Assembly: GCA_016722515.1 (NCBI GenBank)
Contig: JADKJE010000001.1
Location: forward strand, 620,001-684,000
Length of the DNA: 64,000 nucleotides
Origin: Alphaproteobacteria bacterium
Lineage (GTDB): Bacteria; Pseudomonadota; Alphaproteobacteria; Rickettsiales; JADKJE01
Reading direction: 5' to 3'
A program made the translations under genes and the position numbers. Shown here in pieces: positions 17,406 through 28,000 of this stretch. Within the stretch, counting starts at the first letter, position 1; each line of letters begins with the position of its first letter. The notes beneath the pieces are model-generated. The model was not told the DNA's origin and made no database searches. It was given only the letters and a program-made list of their open reading frames with translations.

Positions 17406-19454
17406 TTAGAAACTGACTTTTACTTTACCGAAAATATTTCGTCTCACTTCTGAAGCCGGTAGTGAGGGAATAGAAGAGAATTCTGGATGATAGGAATCAA
17501 ACAAATTTTGTCCGACCAGGTCCAACTCGACTGCCTCTGTAGGTTTCCAAGCTATACGCGTATCAAACCTGAAATAACTTGGAATATTGATGGCGGTCAG
17601 ATCATCGGTATAATACAACGTATTATCCACTTCTATTCGATGAGGTAAATCAAAATGCGAACGTATATTAAACTGATTCTGTGGCGCTTTGCCGTCTTCT
17701 TTAACCAATTCGGTGTCGCCGCTGTTATTACGGAGGTGGGTATCAATCTCGATGAATGAATAAGAACCTGATAGTTCCCAAATCGAACTTACTTGCCATG
17801 AAGTTGTCAGCTCAAAGCCATAGCTCTCGCCATAGCCATTATTATAAATGGTTAATGGTAAAGCAATATCACCAGACGCAGGTCCGGCGATTTCAAAGGT
17901 TCTTAAATGATTATAATCATTATAAAACGCCGTGGCATCGATCGTGAGTGACTCTTTAGGCCGGATACGATAACCCAATTCATAGGCTATGAGATCTTCA
18001 GAGTCAAATCCATCCCGTCCCACTTGCTCAACAAATCCAGAAAATGGGATGGTTGCCAGAATTTGGGTGATATCGTGCTCAGCACGGCTTGGTGTTCTGA
18101 CTGAGCGCGAAACAGCTCCCCACACCGTTTGATTTTTGGTGGGTAACCATGCCAGCCTTGCACTCGGCTGAATTTCAATACCTGTATAATCATTATGCTC
18201 AAACTTCGAACCGAGTGTTAAGAACACTTCATCAGGCCTTAAGGTCATTTTATCCTGAATAAAACTGCTAAATAGATTATCACTTCGTTGATGAGGAAGA
18301 AATTCAAAATAAAAGCGGTCAGGTTCATTGTGAGCTGTTAAGCGATACCCAACACCCCAGGTAATCTCATGAATCCCCATGGAAGCAAGTGTATTTTGGA
18401 AATCCAAGTCGAATGTTGTTACATGTTCCCGCGATACATCAAAGTCACGTGAAAAATGGTCAATATAGGTTTGCAAAATAGAATTGGAACCATTGGAATT
18501 GGTATGATTCCAGCGCCCCAATAAATTTCCACCATAGACAGGATTATCATCCGTCACCGATTGGGCAAAAGGAGGGGCTAACGTAGGAAGTATGGCAATA
18601 CGATCAACATTTTCTTTATAAATATCCCCCTGGAACGTCACGTTATCGTGGCTGGTTTTATCCCAATCAATCCTGAAGCCGGTTTGTGCATTATCCCAAC
18701 CATCATGGTTTTGTCCACCTGCTAAAGCGTGAGACTCTTCGTGGTTTGAATATTTTACGTAAGTACGATAAAACGCATTATCACTGATTTTTCCACCAAT
18801 TCGTGCATTACCAACCTCTTCATTATTGCCAACAATAACAGACGCTGTCTTGCCAATGGTATTATTGGCTTCTTCCGTAATGATATTGATAATTCCGTTA
18901 ACCGCATTGGCTCCCCACAGAGCCGCACCTGGACCACGAATCACTTCGATTTGTTTGATATCATCGATAGGAACATCCTGAGAGTCCCAGTTCACCCCAG
19001 AATAAACAGGTGTGTAAACACTCCGACCATCAATCAACACCAATAATTTATTGGTCAACTGATCGTTAAAGCCTCGGCTGGAAACAGCCCATCTGTCCGA
19101 ACCAATCTGCGCAACATCCAGGCCGGGTACACCTCTTAATATTTCAGGAATCGAAGTAGCGCCTGATCGTTTTATATCTTCTCTGGTTATAACATAAATG
19201 GCTGCAGCTGCTTCAAATGGATCTTCTGGCTGCTTGGATACCGATGTTACTTTCGTATTTTTCAACGCTTTCAGCCGCTCAAGATTTCCCAGACCTTCAT
19301 CTGCATAGCTGAAATGGGGCAATGCAATCAGCAATGATGCACATAAAATACTCGTAGAGCGAAAAAGGTTGCAGTTCATAAATGCCAAACTAGATATTAG
19401 CGTCCATGTTATTTTGAGAAAAATATGTAAATTTTTAATTAACGTTGCTACCAT
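17406..19454 (-). CDS. TonB-dependent outer membrane receptor
   Basis: Protein of 682 residues. The plug domain (about 75-200) has AAAAIYVITREDIKRSG, IPEILRGVPGLDV, LIDGRSVY and GPGAALWGANAVNGIINI. A beta-barrel follows, ending in a C-terminal Phe (KVKVSF) typical of outer membrane proteins. The ATG at 19454 has a strong GGGAGGG site 8 bp before it, so translation probably starts there, giving a long leader of about 51 residues before ADE. An internal ATG at 19379 would give a classical signal peptide but lacks a site. It follows a YfiR-like gene by 12 bp, a pairing seen elsewhere. Substrate unknown. Confidence 0.92.
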   Translation of the reverse strand: MVATLIKNLHIFLKITWTLISSLAFMNCNLFRSTSILCASLLIALPHFSYADEGLGNLERLKALKNTKVTSVSKQPEDPFEAAAAIYVITREDIKRSGATSIPEILRGVPGLDVAQIGSDRWAVSSRGFNDQLTNKLLVLIDGRSVYTPVYSGVNWDSQDVPIDDIKQIEVIRGPGAALWGANAVNGIINIITEEANNTIGKTASVIVGNNEEVGNARIGGKISDNAFYRTYVKYSNHEESHALAGGQNHDGWDNAQTGFRIDWDKTSHDNVTFQGDIYKENVDRIAILPTLAPPFAQSVTDDNPVYGGNLLGRWNHTNSNGSNSILQTYIDHFSRDFDVSREHVTTFDLDFQNTLASMGIHEITWGVGYRLTAHNEPDRFYFEFLPHQRSDNLFSSFIQDKMTLRPDEVFLTLGSKFEHNDYTGIEIQPSARLAWLPTKNQTVWGAVSRSVRTPSRAEHDITQILATIPFSGFVEQVGRDGFDSEDLIAYELGYRIRPKESLTIDATAFYNDYNHLRTFEIAGPASGDIALPLTIYNNGYGESYGFELTTSWQVSSIWELSGSYSFIEIDTHLRNNSGDTELVKEDGKAPQNQFNIRSHFDLPHRIEVDNTLYYTDDLTAINIPSYFRFDTRIAWKPTEAVELDLVGQNLFDSYHPEFSSIPSLPASEVRRNIFGKVKVSF

Positions 19455-19466
19455 GTTATTCCCTCC

Positions 19467-20018
19467 CTACTTTTCCAAAACGTCAGCAAATGCAAGTAAG
19501 TCACTATCAATGACTATATTGGACTTTGCGGCCGGTTTAAGATTAATCCGTAAATTGATACCATCATTCTTGACAGCCAGCTCAATCATTCCGCCACGAT
19601 CCGCAAAATTCTTGATACCGCTAATGGTAAGAACTGTTTTACCTTCACTATTTTTGAGGATATTCGCATAGTTACTTTGTTCTGCGGCGCTAATATATAA
19701 CATATGGCAGCCCACCATGGTGTTATCTGCTCCACGTGGCTCCACCGTCACTTGCTTTGATTTGCGACCCTCCTTTTTATCTTTGGCTTGCTCTTTTGGA
19801 ATCAAATCTGTTAAAGCCGGTATAACCGAATCCTTGCCCAAGGTGCAAATCGTAATTTGATTAGGGTTTAAGGATTTATCGTTCCATTTAATGTAAGGGA
19901 TTAAAGCGTAAATCCAACCTGCTTTTACTTCGTTATCAGCGGTTTGTGCATTCGCTTCTACGCCAATAGAAACCATCACCACCAAAACAAAAACAATAAA
20001 GACAAAACTTCTAAACAT
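19467..20018 (-). CDS. YfiR-family periplasmic protein (DUF4154)
   Basis: Protein of 183 residues with an N-terminal signal peptide (cleavage likely after ANA, about residue 24). The body follows the YfiR/HmsC pattern: VKAGWIYALIPYIKW, ITICTLG, then a conserved Cys in MVGCHMLYIS, VLTISGIKNFADRGGMIEL and RINLKPAAKSNIVIDSDLL. YfiR of Pseudomonas is a periplasmic repressor of the diguanylate cyclase YfiN. No cyclase gene is adjacent here, but a Pel exopolysaccharide locus lies about 10 kb away. Here it is coupled to a TonB-dependent receptor. Confidence 0.85.
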   Translation of the reverse strand: MFRSFVFIVFVLVVMVSIGVEANAQTADNEVKAGWIYALIPYIKWNDKSLNPNQITICTLGKDSVIPALTDLIPKEQAKDKKEGRKSKQVTVEPRGADNTMVGCHMLYISAAEQSNYANILKNSEGKTVLTISGIKNFADRGGMIELAVKNDGINLRINLKPAAKSNIVIDSDLLAFADVLEK

Positions 20019-20220
20019 ATTTAATTTAAATTATATAAATTATATTTTTATTCTACCTAAGAATAAACGAGAAATACTCCAATAAATCGCACTTGACCAT
20101 TCCCTTAGATATCCATAAAATAACTTCGCGGAATAAAACCAACGACCGGTCTTATAGATCGTAAATACCTACAGCCTAGAAGAATAGTTCAAAATCCATC
20201 GCTAAACAAGAGGAGATTCT

Positions 20221-21864
20221 ATGGCACATAAGCTTATTCAGGCTATTAATACATGGAAGAATATCCTCGGCGTAGATGCTGTCAAAACGGATGCAGCAAC
20301 ATTAAACTCATTTGAAAACACCACGTTTAAAACAAAGCAACGTGTTAGTGCGGTACTGTACCCATCTTCACGTGAGGATGTACGGGCCATCTTGAAAATT
20401 GCTAATGATCACCTTGTGCCGCTTTATCCTATCAGCATCGGAAAAAATTGGGGATATGGTTCGCGTGTGCCGTCACAGGATGGCTGCGCGATTGTATGCC
20501 TGCAGGCCCTAAACCAGATTATTGATTATAACGAAGGCCTGGCCTATATCACGGTAGAGCCTGGTGTCACGTTTCAACAGGTTAAAGATTACCTCGAAGC
20601 AAACAAATCACAACTTATCCCTCCCGCTATTGGCTCCTCCCCTGAAGCAAGTTTGATTGGCAATGCACTGGAACGTGGCATTGGCAAAGGTACTTATGGC
20701 GATCGCTTTGCACATAGCTGCGCCATGGAAATCGTCCTGGCTGATGGGAGAATTATTGAAACCGGATTTGGAGCTTTCCCCAACTCCCATGCCGCACCCA
20801 TACATAAATGGGGTATGGGTCCCAGCCTAGATGGCTTATTTAGCCAGTCCAATTTTGGTATCGTCACCCGCATGACATTCTGGCTCCAGCCCAAACCTCA
20901 GCATTTCCAAACATTTTTGTATACGATTAAAAAACCATCCTCATTGAAGCATGTCGTGAATGCGTTGCGCATCCTGCGCCTTGAGGGGACATTGACTGCC
21001 ACCGCTACCATATCCAATGATTACCGGATATTATCAATGCAACAACAATTTCCCTGGAATGAAGCACCTCAGCAAATACCACTTCATAAATCCTATATTG
21101 AACATAAACGGCGTCATTTTGCCAACGCCGTTTGGGTAGGCGATGATGCGTTATTATGTTCAAGCCCAGCCATGGGTAAAGCTGCCAAAAAGCGTATTAA
21201 ACAAGTTTTGGGTCCTGTAGTTGACAAACTGGTGTTTATCGATAAAACAAAAGCGCGCTGGCTGACTAAATTTCAAAAACCAATTGAATACGTTACCGGT
21301 ATTAAACTTCAGCAGCCATTAATGCTCTTCAAATACTCCCTCTATCTTGGCCATTACATGATTCAACAATTCAGGATGTGCTATTGGCGTAAACAGAGTT
21401 CCATCCCCGCAGAAATGGATTTGGACAAAGACCGCTGCGGTATAATCTGGTGTTCTCCTCTCGTCCCTTTTTCGGGCGAGCATGTCATGAAAGCCTTAAA
21501 GATATTAAAGGACTGCTATAAACACTACCAATTCGAACCCAATATTGGCCTTAATTTTTTAAGCAACCGATCCATCGCGTTTACAGCTGCCATTATCTTT
21601 GATCGCGATCAGCCTATCGAAGATGAAAAAGCTCTCGCTTGCTACCATGCCATGAATGATACCCTCGAAAAAAACGGTTATTTCGCTTATCGTTCAGGCA
21701 TTCAGGGTACAACACATGGCCACTCCTATTCTCCGCATTATGCAAAAGTTCTTGAATCTTTAAAAACAACATTTGATCCCAACAACATCATTGCACCCCA
21801 TAAATATGGGATAACTGCACCAGCAAACGAAGACCAAACCATAGAATGGAAGCAAAGCGCATAA
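20221..21864 (+). CDS. FAD-linked oxidoreductase of the vanillyl-alcohol oxidase / p-cresol methylhydroxylase type
   Basis: Protein of 547 residues. The N-terminal FAD-binding PCMH-type domain (about 35-230) has SSREDVRAILKIAND, ISIGKNWGYGSRVP and YITVEPGVTFQQV, and lacks a Sec signal. The C-terminal substrate domain keeps the family pattern GIVTRMTFWLQP and an EPNIGLNFLSNRSIAFTAAI-like core. Members oxidise para-substituted phenols such as vanillyl alcohol, cresol or eugenol. The substrate here is unknown, and no cytochrome partner is next to it. AGAGGAGATTCT before the ATG is a strong ribosome site. It is a stand-alone gene, convergent with the giant gene. Confidence 0.8.
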   Translation: MAHKLIQAINTWKNILGVDAVKTDAATLNSFENTTFKTKQRVSAVLYPSSREDVRAILKIANDHLVPLYPISIGKNWGYGSRVPSQDGCAIVCLQALNQIIDYNEGLAYITVEPGVTFQQVKDYLEANKSQLIPPAIGSSPEASLIGNALERGIGKGTYGDRFAHSCAMEIVLADGRIIETGFGAFPNSHAAPIHKWGMGPSLDGLFSQSNFGIVTRMTFWLQPKPQHFQTFLYTIKKPSSLKHVVNALRILRLEGTLTATATISNDYRILSMQQQFPWNEAPQQIPLHKSYIEHKRRHFANAVWVGDDALLCSSPAMGKAAKKRIKQVLGPVVDKLVFIDKTKARWLTKFQKPIEYVTGIKLQQPLMLFKYSLYLGHYMIQQFRMCYWRKQSSIPAEMDLDKDRCGIIWCSPLVPFSGEHVMKALKILKDCYKHYQFEPNIGLNFLSNRSIAFTAAIIFDRDQPIEDEKALACYHAMNDTLEKNGYFAYRSGIQGTTHGHSYSPHYAKVLESLKTTFDPNNIIAPHKYGITAPANEDQTIEWKQSA

Positions 21865-22030
21865 ACACAACGGAAAGAATCTTAAGCAGCTTCACTCTCC
21901 GGATTAATAATCCGAAAACTGTATACCATGTCCCCGCACAGGTGTTACCTATGTCACCGGTCTATACAGCTTTTCAAGAGGGATGAGAATGTTCGATGAG
22001 CCGCCCCCAAAAGCCATGTTTCATTATTCA

Positions 22031-25000
22031 TCAATATGTTATCTCCTGATTTACCCCACCTGTGACAGATGAGTAGGCTGGTATTTTCAGAAATTCCCTA
22101 AAACTTGTGGCGGTTTTGCTGTTGCCAGAGACCAAATCCACATACGCTTTGCGTGCAGCCTTCTGGTCAAGAGGGTCTAGCAGCTTACCAGCAAGGACTT
22201 GTTTTACCTCTTTCTTTGTATACTCGGGCACTTGTAGTGTCATTAAACGGCACGACAGTGCATCACTTTGTTTGGCACGCCCGGCCATACTGGCTGGATT
22301 TTGGGTACCAATAAGGGTAAATCCTACCTTGTTGGGTAATTTACCCCCAGGGGTTTTTCCATTGAGTAAAGCATTCAGAAGCGATTCCATCATCGATGCG
22401 CTGTTGAACTCATCCATCACCACCACTGCACCTTCATCAAATGCTTTTAGCAAGGTGCTCGATTTCTCACTCAGTTGCATACTAGCTGGGATGACATAAT
22501 ATGTTTTTTTGGATGTGGAGCCGGTGCTAGCTTGCGATGCTTCCACATAGCCTTTAGAATGCAATACGTTAAACACCAGTTCACTCTTACCCACACCCGG
22601 CTTGCCTTCAAGCAGCATTCCCCCCAATCCAGGGAATCCTTTTAGCGCCGGAGTCTGCCATCGCAATAAGCGGACGTTTAACAGATCATTTAAGGAATGG
22701 GTAATAGCTCGACGTGAAGAGGTAAGAACGTAGTTGTTCTGACTCGTTGATTTTATCTTATATCGAGCTAAGCGCTCTTGGGGCTTATGTTTTTCATCAA
22801 ACGCACGGCGGTAGGTAGCTGGCACAAGCGCAGAAGCGACCTTATATGCATAATGCTGAGCTACCTTTTCAGGATCCGCTGTTCGACGTTGCTTGCAATA
22901 AGCCAATGTCAAAAGCGCCATCATCTGTACTTCACGTGGTGAAATCAAGATTTTATCGTTGGAATAAGCACACACGTCACGATAGACATTGAGAAATATT
23001 AGCGCCAGTTTTGCCTGCTGTTCATGGTTAAAACTGCCTTCCATGATTGGCTTAAGCTGGGTCTGGAAAAGCATTTCTGCTGGCATTGGCTTAAACAAGA
23101 CAGCATTACCATGACGCTTAAAGAAGCTTGGCAATGTACGCGCGGCCCCATAATTAAGCGGGTTAGCCGCAAAGACTACTTTATGCTCAGGCGTAAGTTC
23201 ATAGTAGATGCCATCAATAACAATAGACGGAGGGTTATTAAACAAACCTTCAAATTCACTCCAGTTGCGTGTGGTGATGTTGGCTTCATCGATAAAGAGG
23301 ATTTTACGCCCAGTTGTCTTATCCTGCGCCCATTGCTTTAATGCAGACACTCCTTCATAGAGCCCTTTAGCATCAGGAACCAGTTCCTGTTGTACAAACG
23401 TTGTTTTTCCAACGCCTGTCAATCCGGTTAACAACACAAAAGGAGAATGTTTAAGAACGGCATTAACTTGGCACAAACGGTTCGCCTTAAAGGCTTGGGT
23501 AATGGCCTCGCTGTTTTCTAAATCATAGTCAGCCATGGCTATCGTTTCTGGAAGAGAATAAACACCTACCCATGCGTCATCACTGTTAGCACTATTGTGT
23601 TGAGGGTGCTGTTGCAAGTAACTGCAGCGTGCCTTTAAAGTGCATAATGGCTCACTCTCAAAATGCTTATCTGTCAGTTGGTTATATTCTTGAGCGCGAA
23701 TGCCTTGTTTGCTAAGGGCATTCTTTTTGTCGTCTGCGGTTATGTGCTGACTTTGATATGGCATATACCCAAGTGCACTTGGACCATCGCTGACCAGAAT
23801 AAGATCTGTCTTAAGGTTGGGATCAAGGCTACGCTGTATCAATAAAGGTGCAAGCGCATCACACACTTCAGAAGAGAAATGGCCTTTGAGGATAACGTTC
23901 TGCTCTTCGGTGAAGGCTTGAAGCAAAACACCGTCGGTTTCGTCAAAGATAAAACGCTGTTGCTCGCTATCGTATTTTCCAGTGCGTTTAACCAACAAGT
24001 CGGCACTGCTTAATTCAGACACATCGATGATACGATAAGCCCTATCCTTTTTGGCTTGCTCAATACTGGTATCTGGATCAGTGCTTTCAATTATGGTTGT
24101 ATGTGATTGTGTTTGCCACTCCTTCGTAACCAAACATAAGTGATGGTCATTGCCAGTACTGTTGGTTACAGCAAGTGTAACTCCGTGTTTTTTGCACTGA
24201 CTTAGCAGCATCGCCCATTGATGTTCATTTAAATCACGGGTCAAGATGACTTGAAGAGGTTTGCCCGGATGCTGTTTAAGATGCTGTTCAATGAGCCCAG
24301 TTTGCGAGGTAAGGCTGTGCGTGTTGGCATCGTACTCATATTGAGTAAAGAAACGATGCAAGTGGCTGGGGTTTAACAGCGGTGCATTAGGGTCAACTGC
24401 ATGCGACTCAGTACTTATGCAGGCATGAAGTGACTCCCAATCATACCCTTTTTGAAAACCAATACCTAATGAAGGCGGTAATGTAATCTGCCGGCCATCA
24501 TGAGCAATAAAGCCACGCAACCGCGCCTGCTGCCAAAAATGACGAAACTCCGGGTCCTGCGAAGGCGCATTATGGAGCTCGATAAAACGGTTGCTTGCCA
24601 AAGCTTCCATCAATACTCCTTCTTTGAAAATCAGCTTATTACCTTGAATTTGCCATTGGCCAAGGAGTCGTTGTTTCCAATCATGGGCATTAAATAGATT
24701 AATAATGTAAGGCGGATGTTTCTTCGCGTTATCAGAGGTGGACTGCCATAGGTTGTTTTCTATGTGTAAGACGTTGTCTGCAAGCTGTTCTTTTGTCAAA
24801 GGACAACGTTTTTTGCTATCAAAACGGCCATAAAAATCCCCTCCCCGGTAAGTACTGGGGTTACCTGCATTGATAAGTCCTAGAACCAATGTGTCTTCTG
24901 GAACTGCATATCCATCCACCATACGTTTATTGTCGAGTATGCTGTTGAATTGAATAATCTCATCGGCTTTGAAATTATCATAATTAATGATAATAACCGG

Positions 25001-28000
25001 GTTAGAGTTTTTATGGGTTTCCAGAAACTCTACCAACCGACCAGCCGGTGGATTAACAATCTTTCCCTGCATGTCATCTAAGCGCTTAATGAAGGGAGCG
25101 CTACACACAAGGTCGTCAGGGGAATTGGCGAAGAACAGCGGACGCTTCTGTTTGATGCATTGTTGCTCAAGTGCCAGTTGAAGAGCATAAATGTCGGAAG
25201 CGGATTTTGCTTCAACGGCAATTTTGCGCCGTAGCGTGTTATTCTTTTTTCGTTTATGAGGGGTTAATAATTGCTCGCAATAGGAGGAGAGTGAGACTGC
25301 GGGTTTATCGTTGACCTTTTGAGCAAGCTTGTCTTTATAATATGCCGTGCGCTTGGCAAGCTCTGCGGCTTTTTGTGCCTTTTTCTGAGCTTTTGCCACT
25401 CGCTTTTTCTCGGTTTTTTTTGCTTGCGAAAATGCCTGCAATAGGCTGGGGCCTTTGGCAGACTCTTTTTTAGCTTCCAAGAGAGGTTTTTCTAATAGGC
25501 TTATTCCTCTCTTTGATTCTTTAATCTCTTGCTTGTGCTCCTTTGCAGACTGCAACTGCTGGAGAATCTCCAAGACAGGTTTTCCACCATTACTTAATGT
25601 ATACTCATAGCTTTTCTCTAATTCTTTGATCGCTTGCTTGTTTACTTTTATAAATTGCAAAAGATAGCGTTCGGTTAATGCTTTAACGGATTCATTGTTA
25701 TGCATGAGACCCAAAAACCACGCGGGACGTCCATCAGTAGCGCGCAGCAGAAGGCCCCTAAAGCTTGATGGTTCTAATGAATAATCCTTTAACATTGAGC
25801 AGAGCCTGTTGGCATCTGTGCTACGTGCCTTACATAGGACAAACAATCCTCCATCACGGATGAAATCATCAACATTGGGAATAGTGATATCGGTGGGTAT
25901 GCAATGAGGTGGGAAAGTTGTGTCTCTATCTGCAATAGCAAATACCAAGTCACCAAGGCTTTTGTTGATAGCATCTAGCACATCCTTAGTATTCTCAAAA
26001 TATTTGTATCCTTTGATATAATTGGGATCATAAACTAACCATAGGTTCTCGCCAGATAGAGAATTCTGTAACTTTATACAAGAAATGCGGTGCCATGGAT
26101 TTTCAAAAAACATTTTTACTAGCTGATCAGCTTCTACTCTGACTTCAAGGAAGCTCTCAATACAAGAACCTAGGTAATACGGTGTTTCGGAAGACAATCC
26201 GACTGATGATAATTGATAGTCATCTATGTAACTAAGCAATTTGTCCGCTACAACACTTAAAGTACCAGAAATCGTTTTTGCTTGACCGTCCCAATCACGA
26301 ATCGATTTAAGTTGTTTTATAATCTTATTCGGATGATCATTGAAATATTGGGATAAAGCACGACAGATACCGTTTTGAATAAGAGGTATTTTGTCTACAT
26401 TACGATTCTTTAGTACCATATATTGAGAGAGCTTTTCAATCACCATAGCCTGATTGAGGGTTTCATTATCTCCTTTAAACTGAAACAGCTGGTTCTTATC
26501 GTATGGCGTAAAGTGGCTATAATCAGAAGTATCGTGCTGAGGATCCGATGGTTGAGTATCATGGTTATTATTTACTAAAGTATTTAGCTTCGTAGCGTTT
26601 TTAAGGACTGCCCTCGACTGTTGGTCACTTATATTGCTGCCACTAATATTCACGTTTTCAAGCTGTTGTAGCGGTAGATCTTTTAAATGACCTTTTCCCA
26701 GGTTTGAGCAATTCAAAATAGACAAACTTTTTAACCTCGTGGCTTTTATAAGGACAGCCTCCAACTGTTGGATAGTTATATGGCTATTATTAATCACAAG
26801 CTTTTCAAGATGTCGTAGACAAAGATTTTTTAAATGACCTTCACCCAGGTCTTTGCAATTAACAATACTCAATTCTTCTAGATTCGTCGCGTTGCTAAGA
26901 ATTGCCTTCAACTGTTTGGCAGTTATATTGCTACCATTAATCTTCAAACTTTTAAGCTGTCGTAGCTGAAGGTCTTTTAAATGAAATTCTTCCAAGCAGA
27001 AGCAATCCTGAATCTCCAATTCTTTTAGATTGGTCGCATTTCTAATGATTTCCCCCAACTGTTGCGCAGTTATATTACTACCGCTAATCACAAGCTTTTC
27101 AAGATGTGGTAGCCAAATATCTTGTAAATCTCCAGACATCTCCAATCCAGTAAGTGTCAATAGTTTTAGATTCTGCGCGTTCATAAGGAACGCCCAAAAC
27201 TGTTGGGCAGATAGCCGGACCTCATTCATCACGAGCGTTTCAAGCTGGGGTAAACAGAGATCTTTTAAATCAGATTCTACCAGCTTTGAGCATTCCGTAA
27301 TTTCTATTTTTTTTAGTTCCCTAGTATTTTTGAGGATTGCCTCCAACTGTTGCGAAGTTATGCTGCTCTCATAAATAATTAAACTCTTAAGCTGTTGAAG
27401 TGGAAGATCTTTTAAATAACCATTGCCCATTTTTTTGCAGTTTGCAATACAAAGCTCTTCTAGATTCGTTGCATTGATAAGGAACGCCTCCAACTGCTGG
27501 ACATCCTTACAGATATCGCTAATATTTAAACTTTTAAACTGTGGAAATGAAATATCTTTTAAATGAATTCCTACCAGTTTTTGGCAATAACTAATCTCCA
27601 ATTTTTCTAGCTCACTAGTATTCTTGAGGATCGCCTCCAACTGGCGTGCAGTTATGTTGCTATCATAAATCTTTAAACTTTTGAGCTGTTGTAGCGGAAG
27701 ATCTATTAAATGACCATTTCCCAGTTTTTGGCAAAAAGTTATACTCAATTTTTCTAGCTCCCTAGCATTTTTGAGGATTGCCTCCAACTGTTGCGCAGTT
27801 ATGTCGTGATCATAAATCTTCAAACTTTTAAGCTGTTGTAGCGGAAGATCTTTTAAAGATTCCATTTCTGAAATGGCTACAACATTACTAAGGTATATGG
27901 CTGCTTGCTTTGGAATGCATTCTAAGATCGTTTTTAACTGTCGTCCATTAATCTTTACATTAGCTGATCGCTCTCCAACAGTGAGGCATTCAAGATTCGT

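Noticed and set aside
21915..21975. Possible terminal remnant of an IS481-type element (GGTGTTACCTATGTC-like)
   Set aside because: The motif looks familiar from IS ends, but there is no transposase and no second end, so I cannot support it.
26580..27860. Regular repeats as a CRISPR array
   Set aside because: The repeats are 147 bp, coding, in frame, without unique spacers, and spell leucine-rich repeats.
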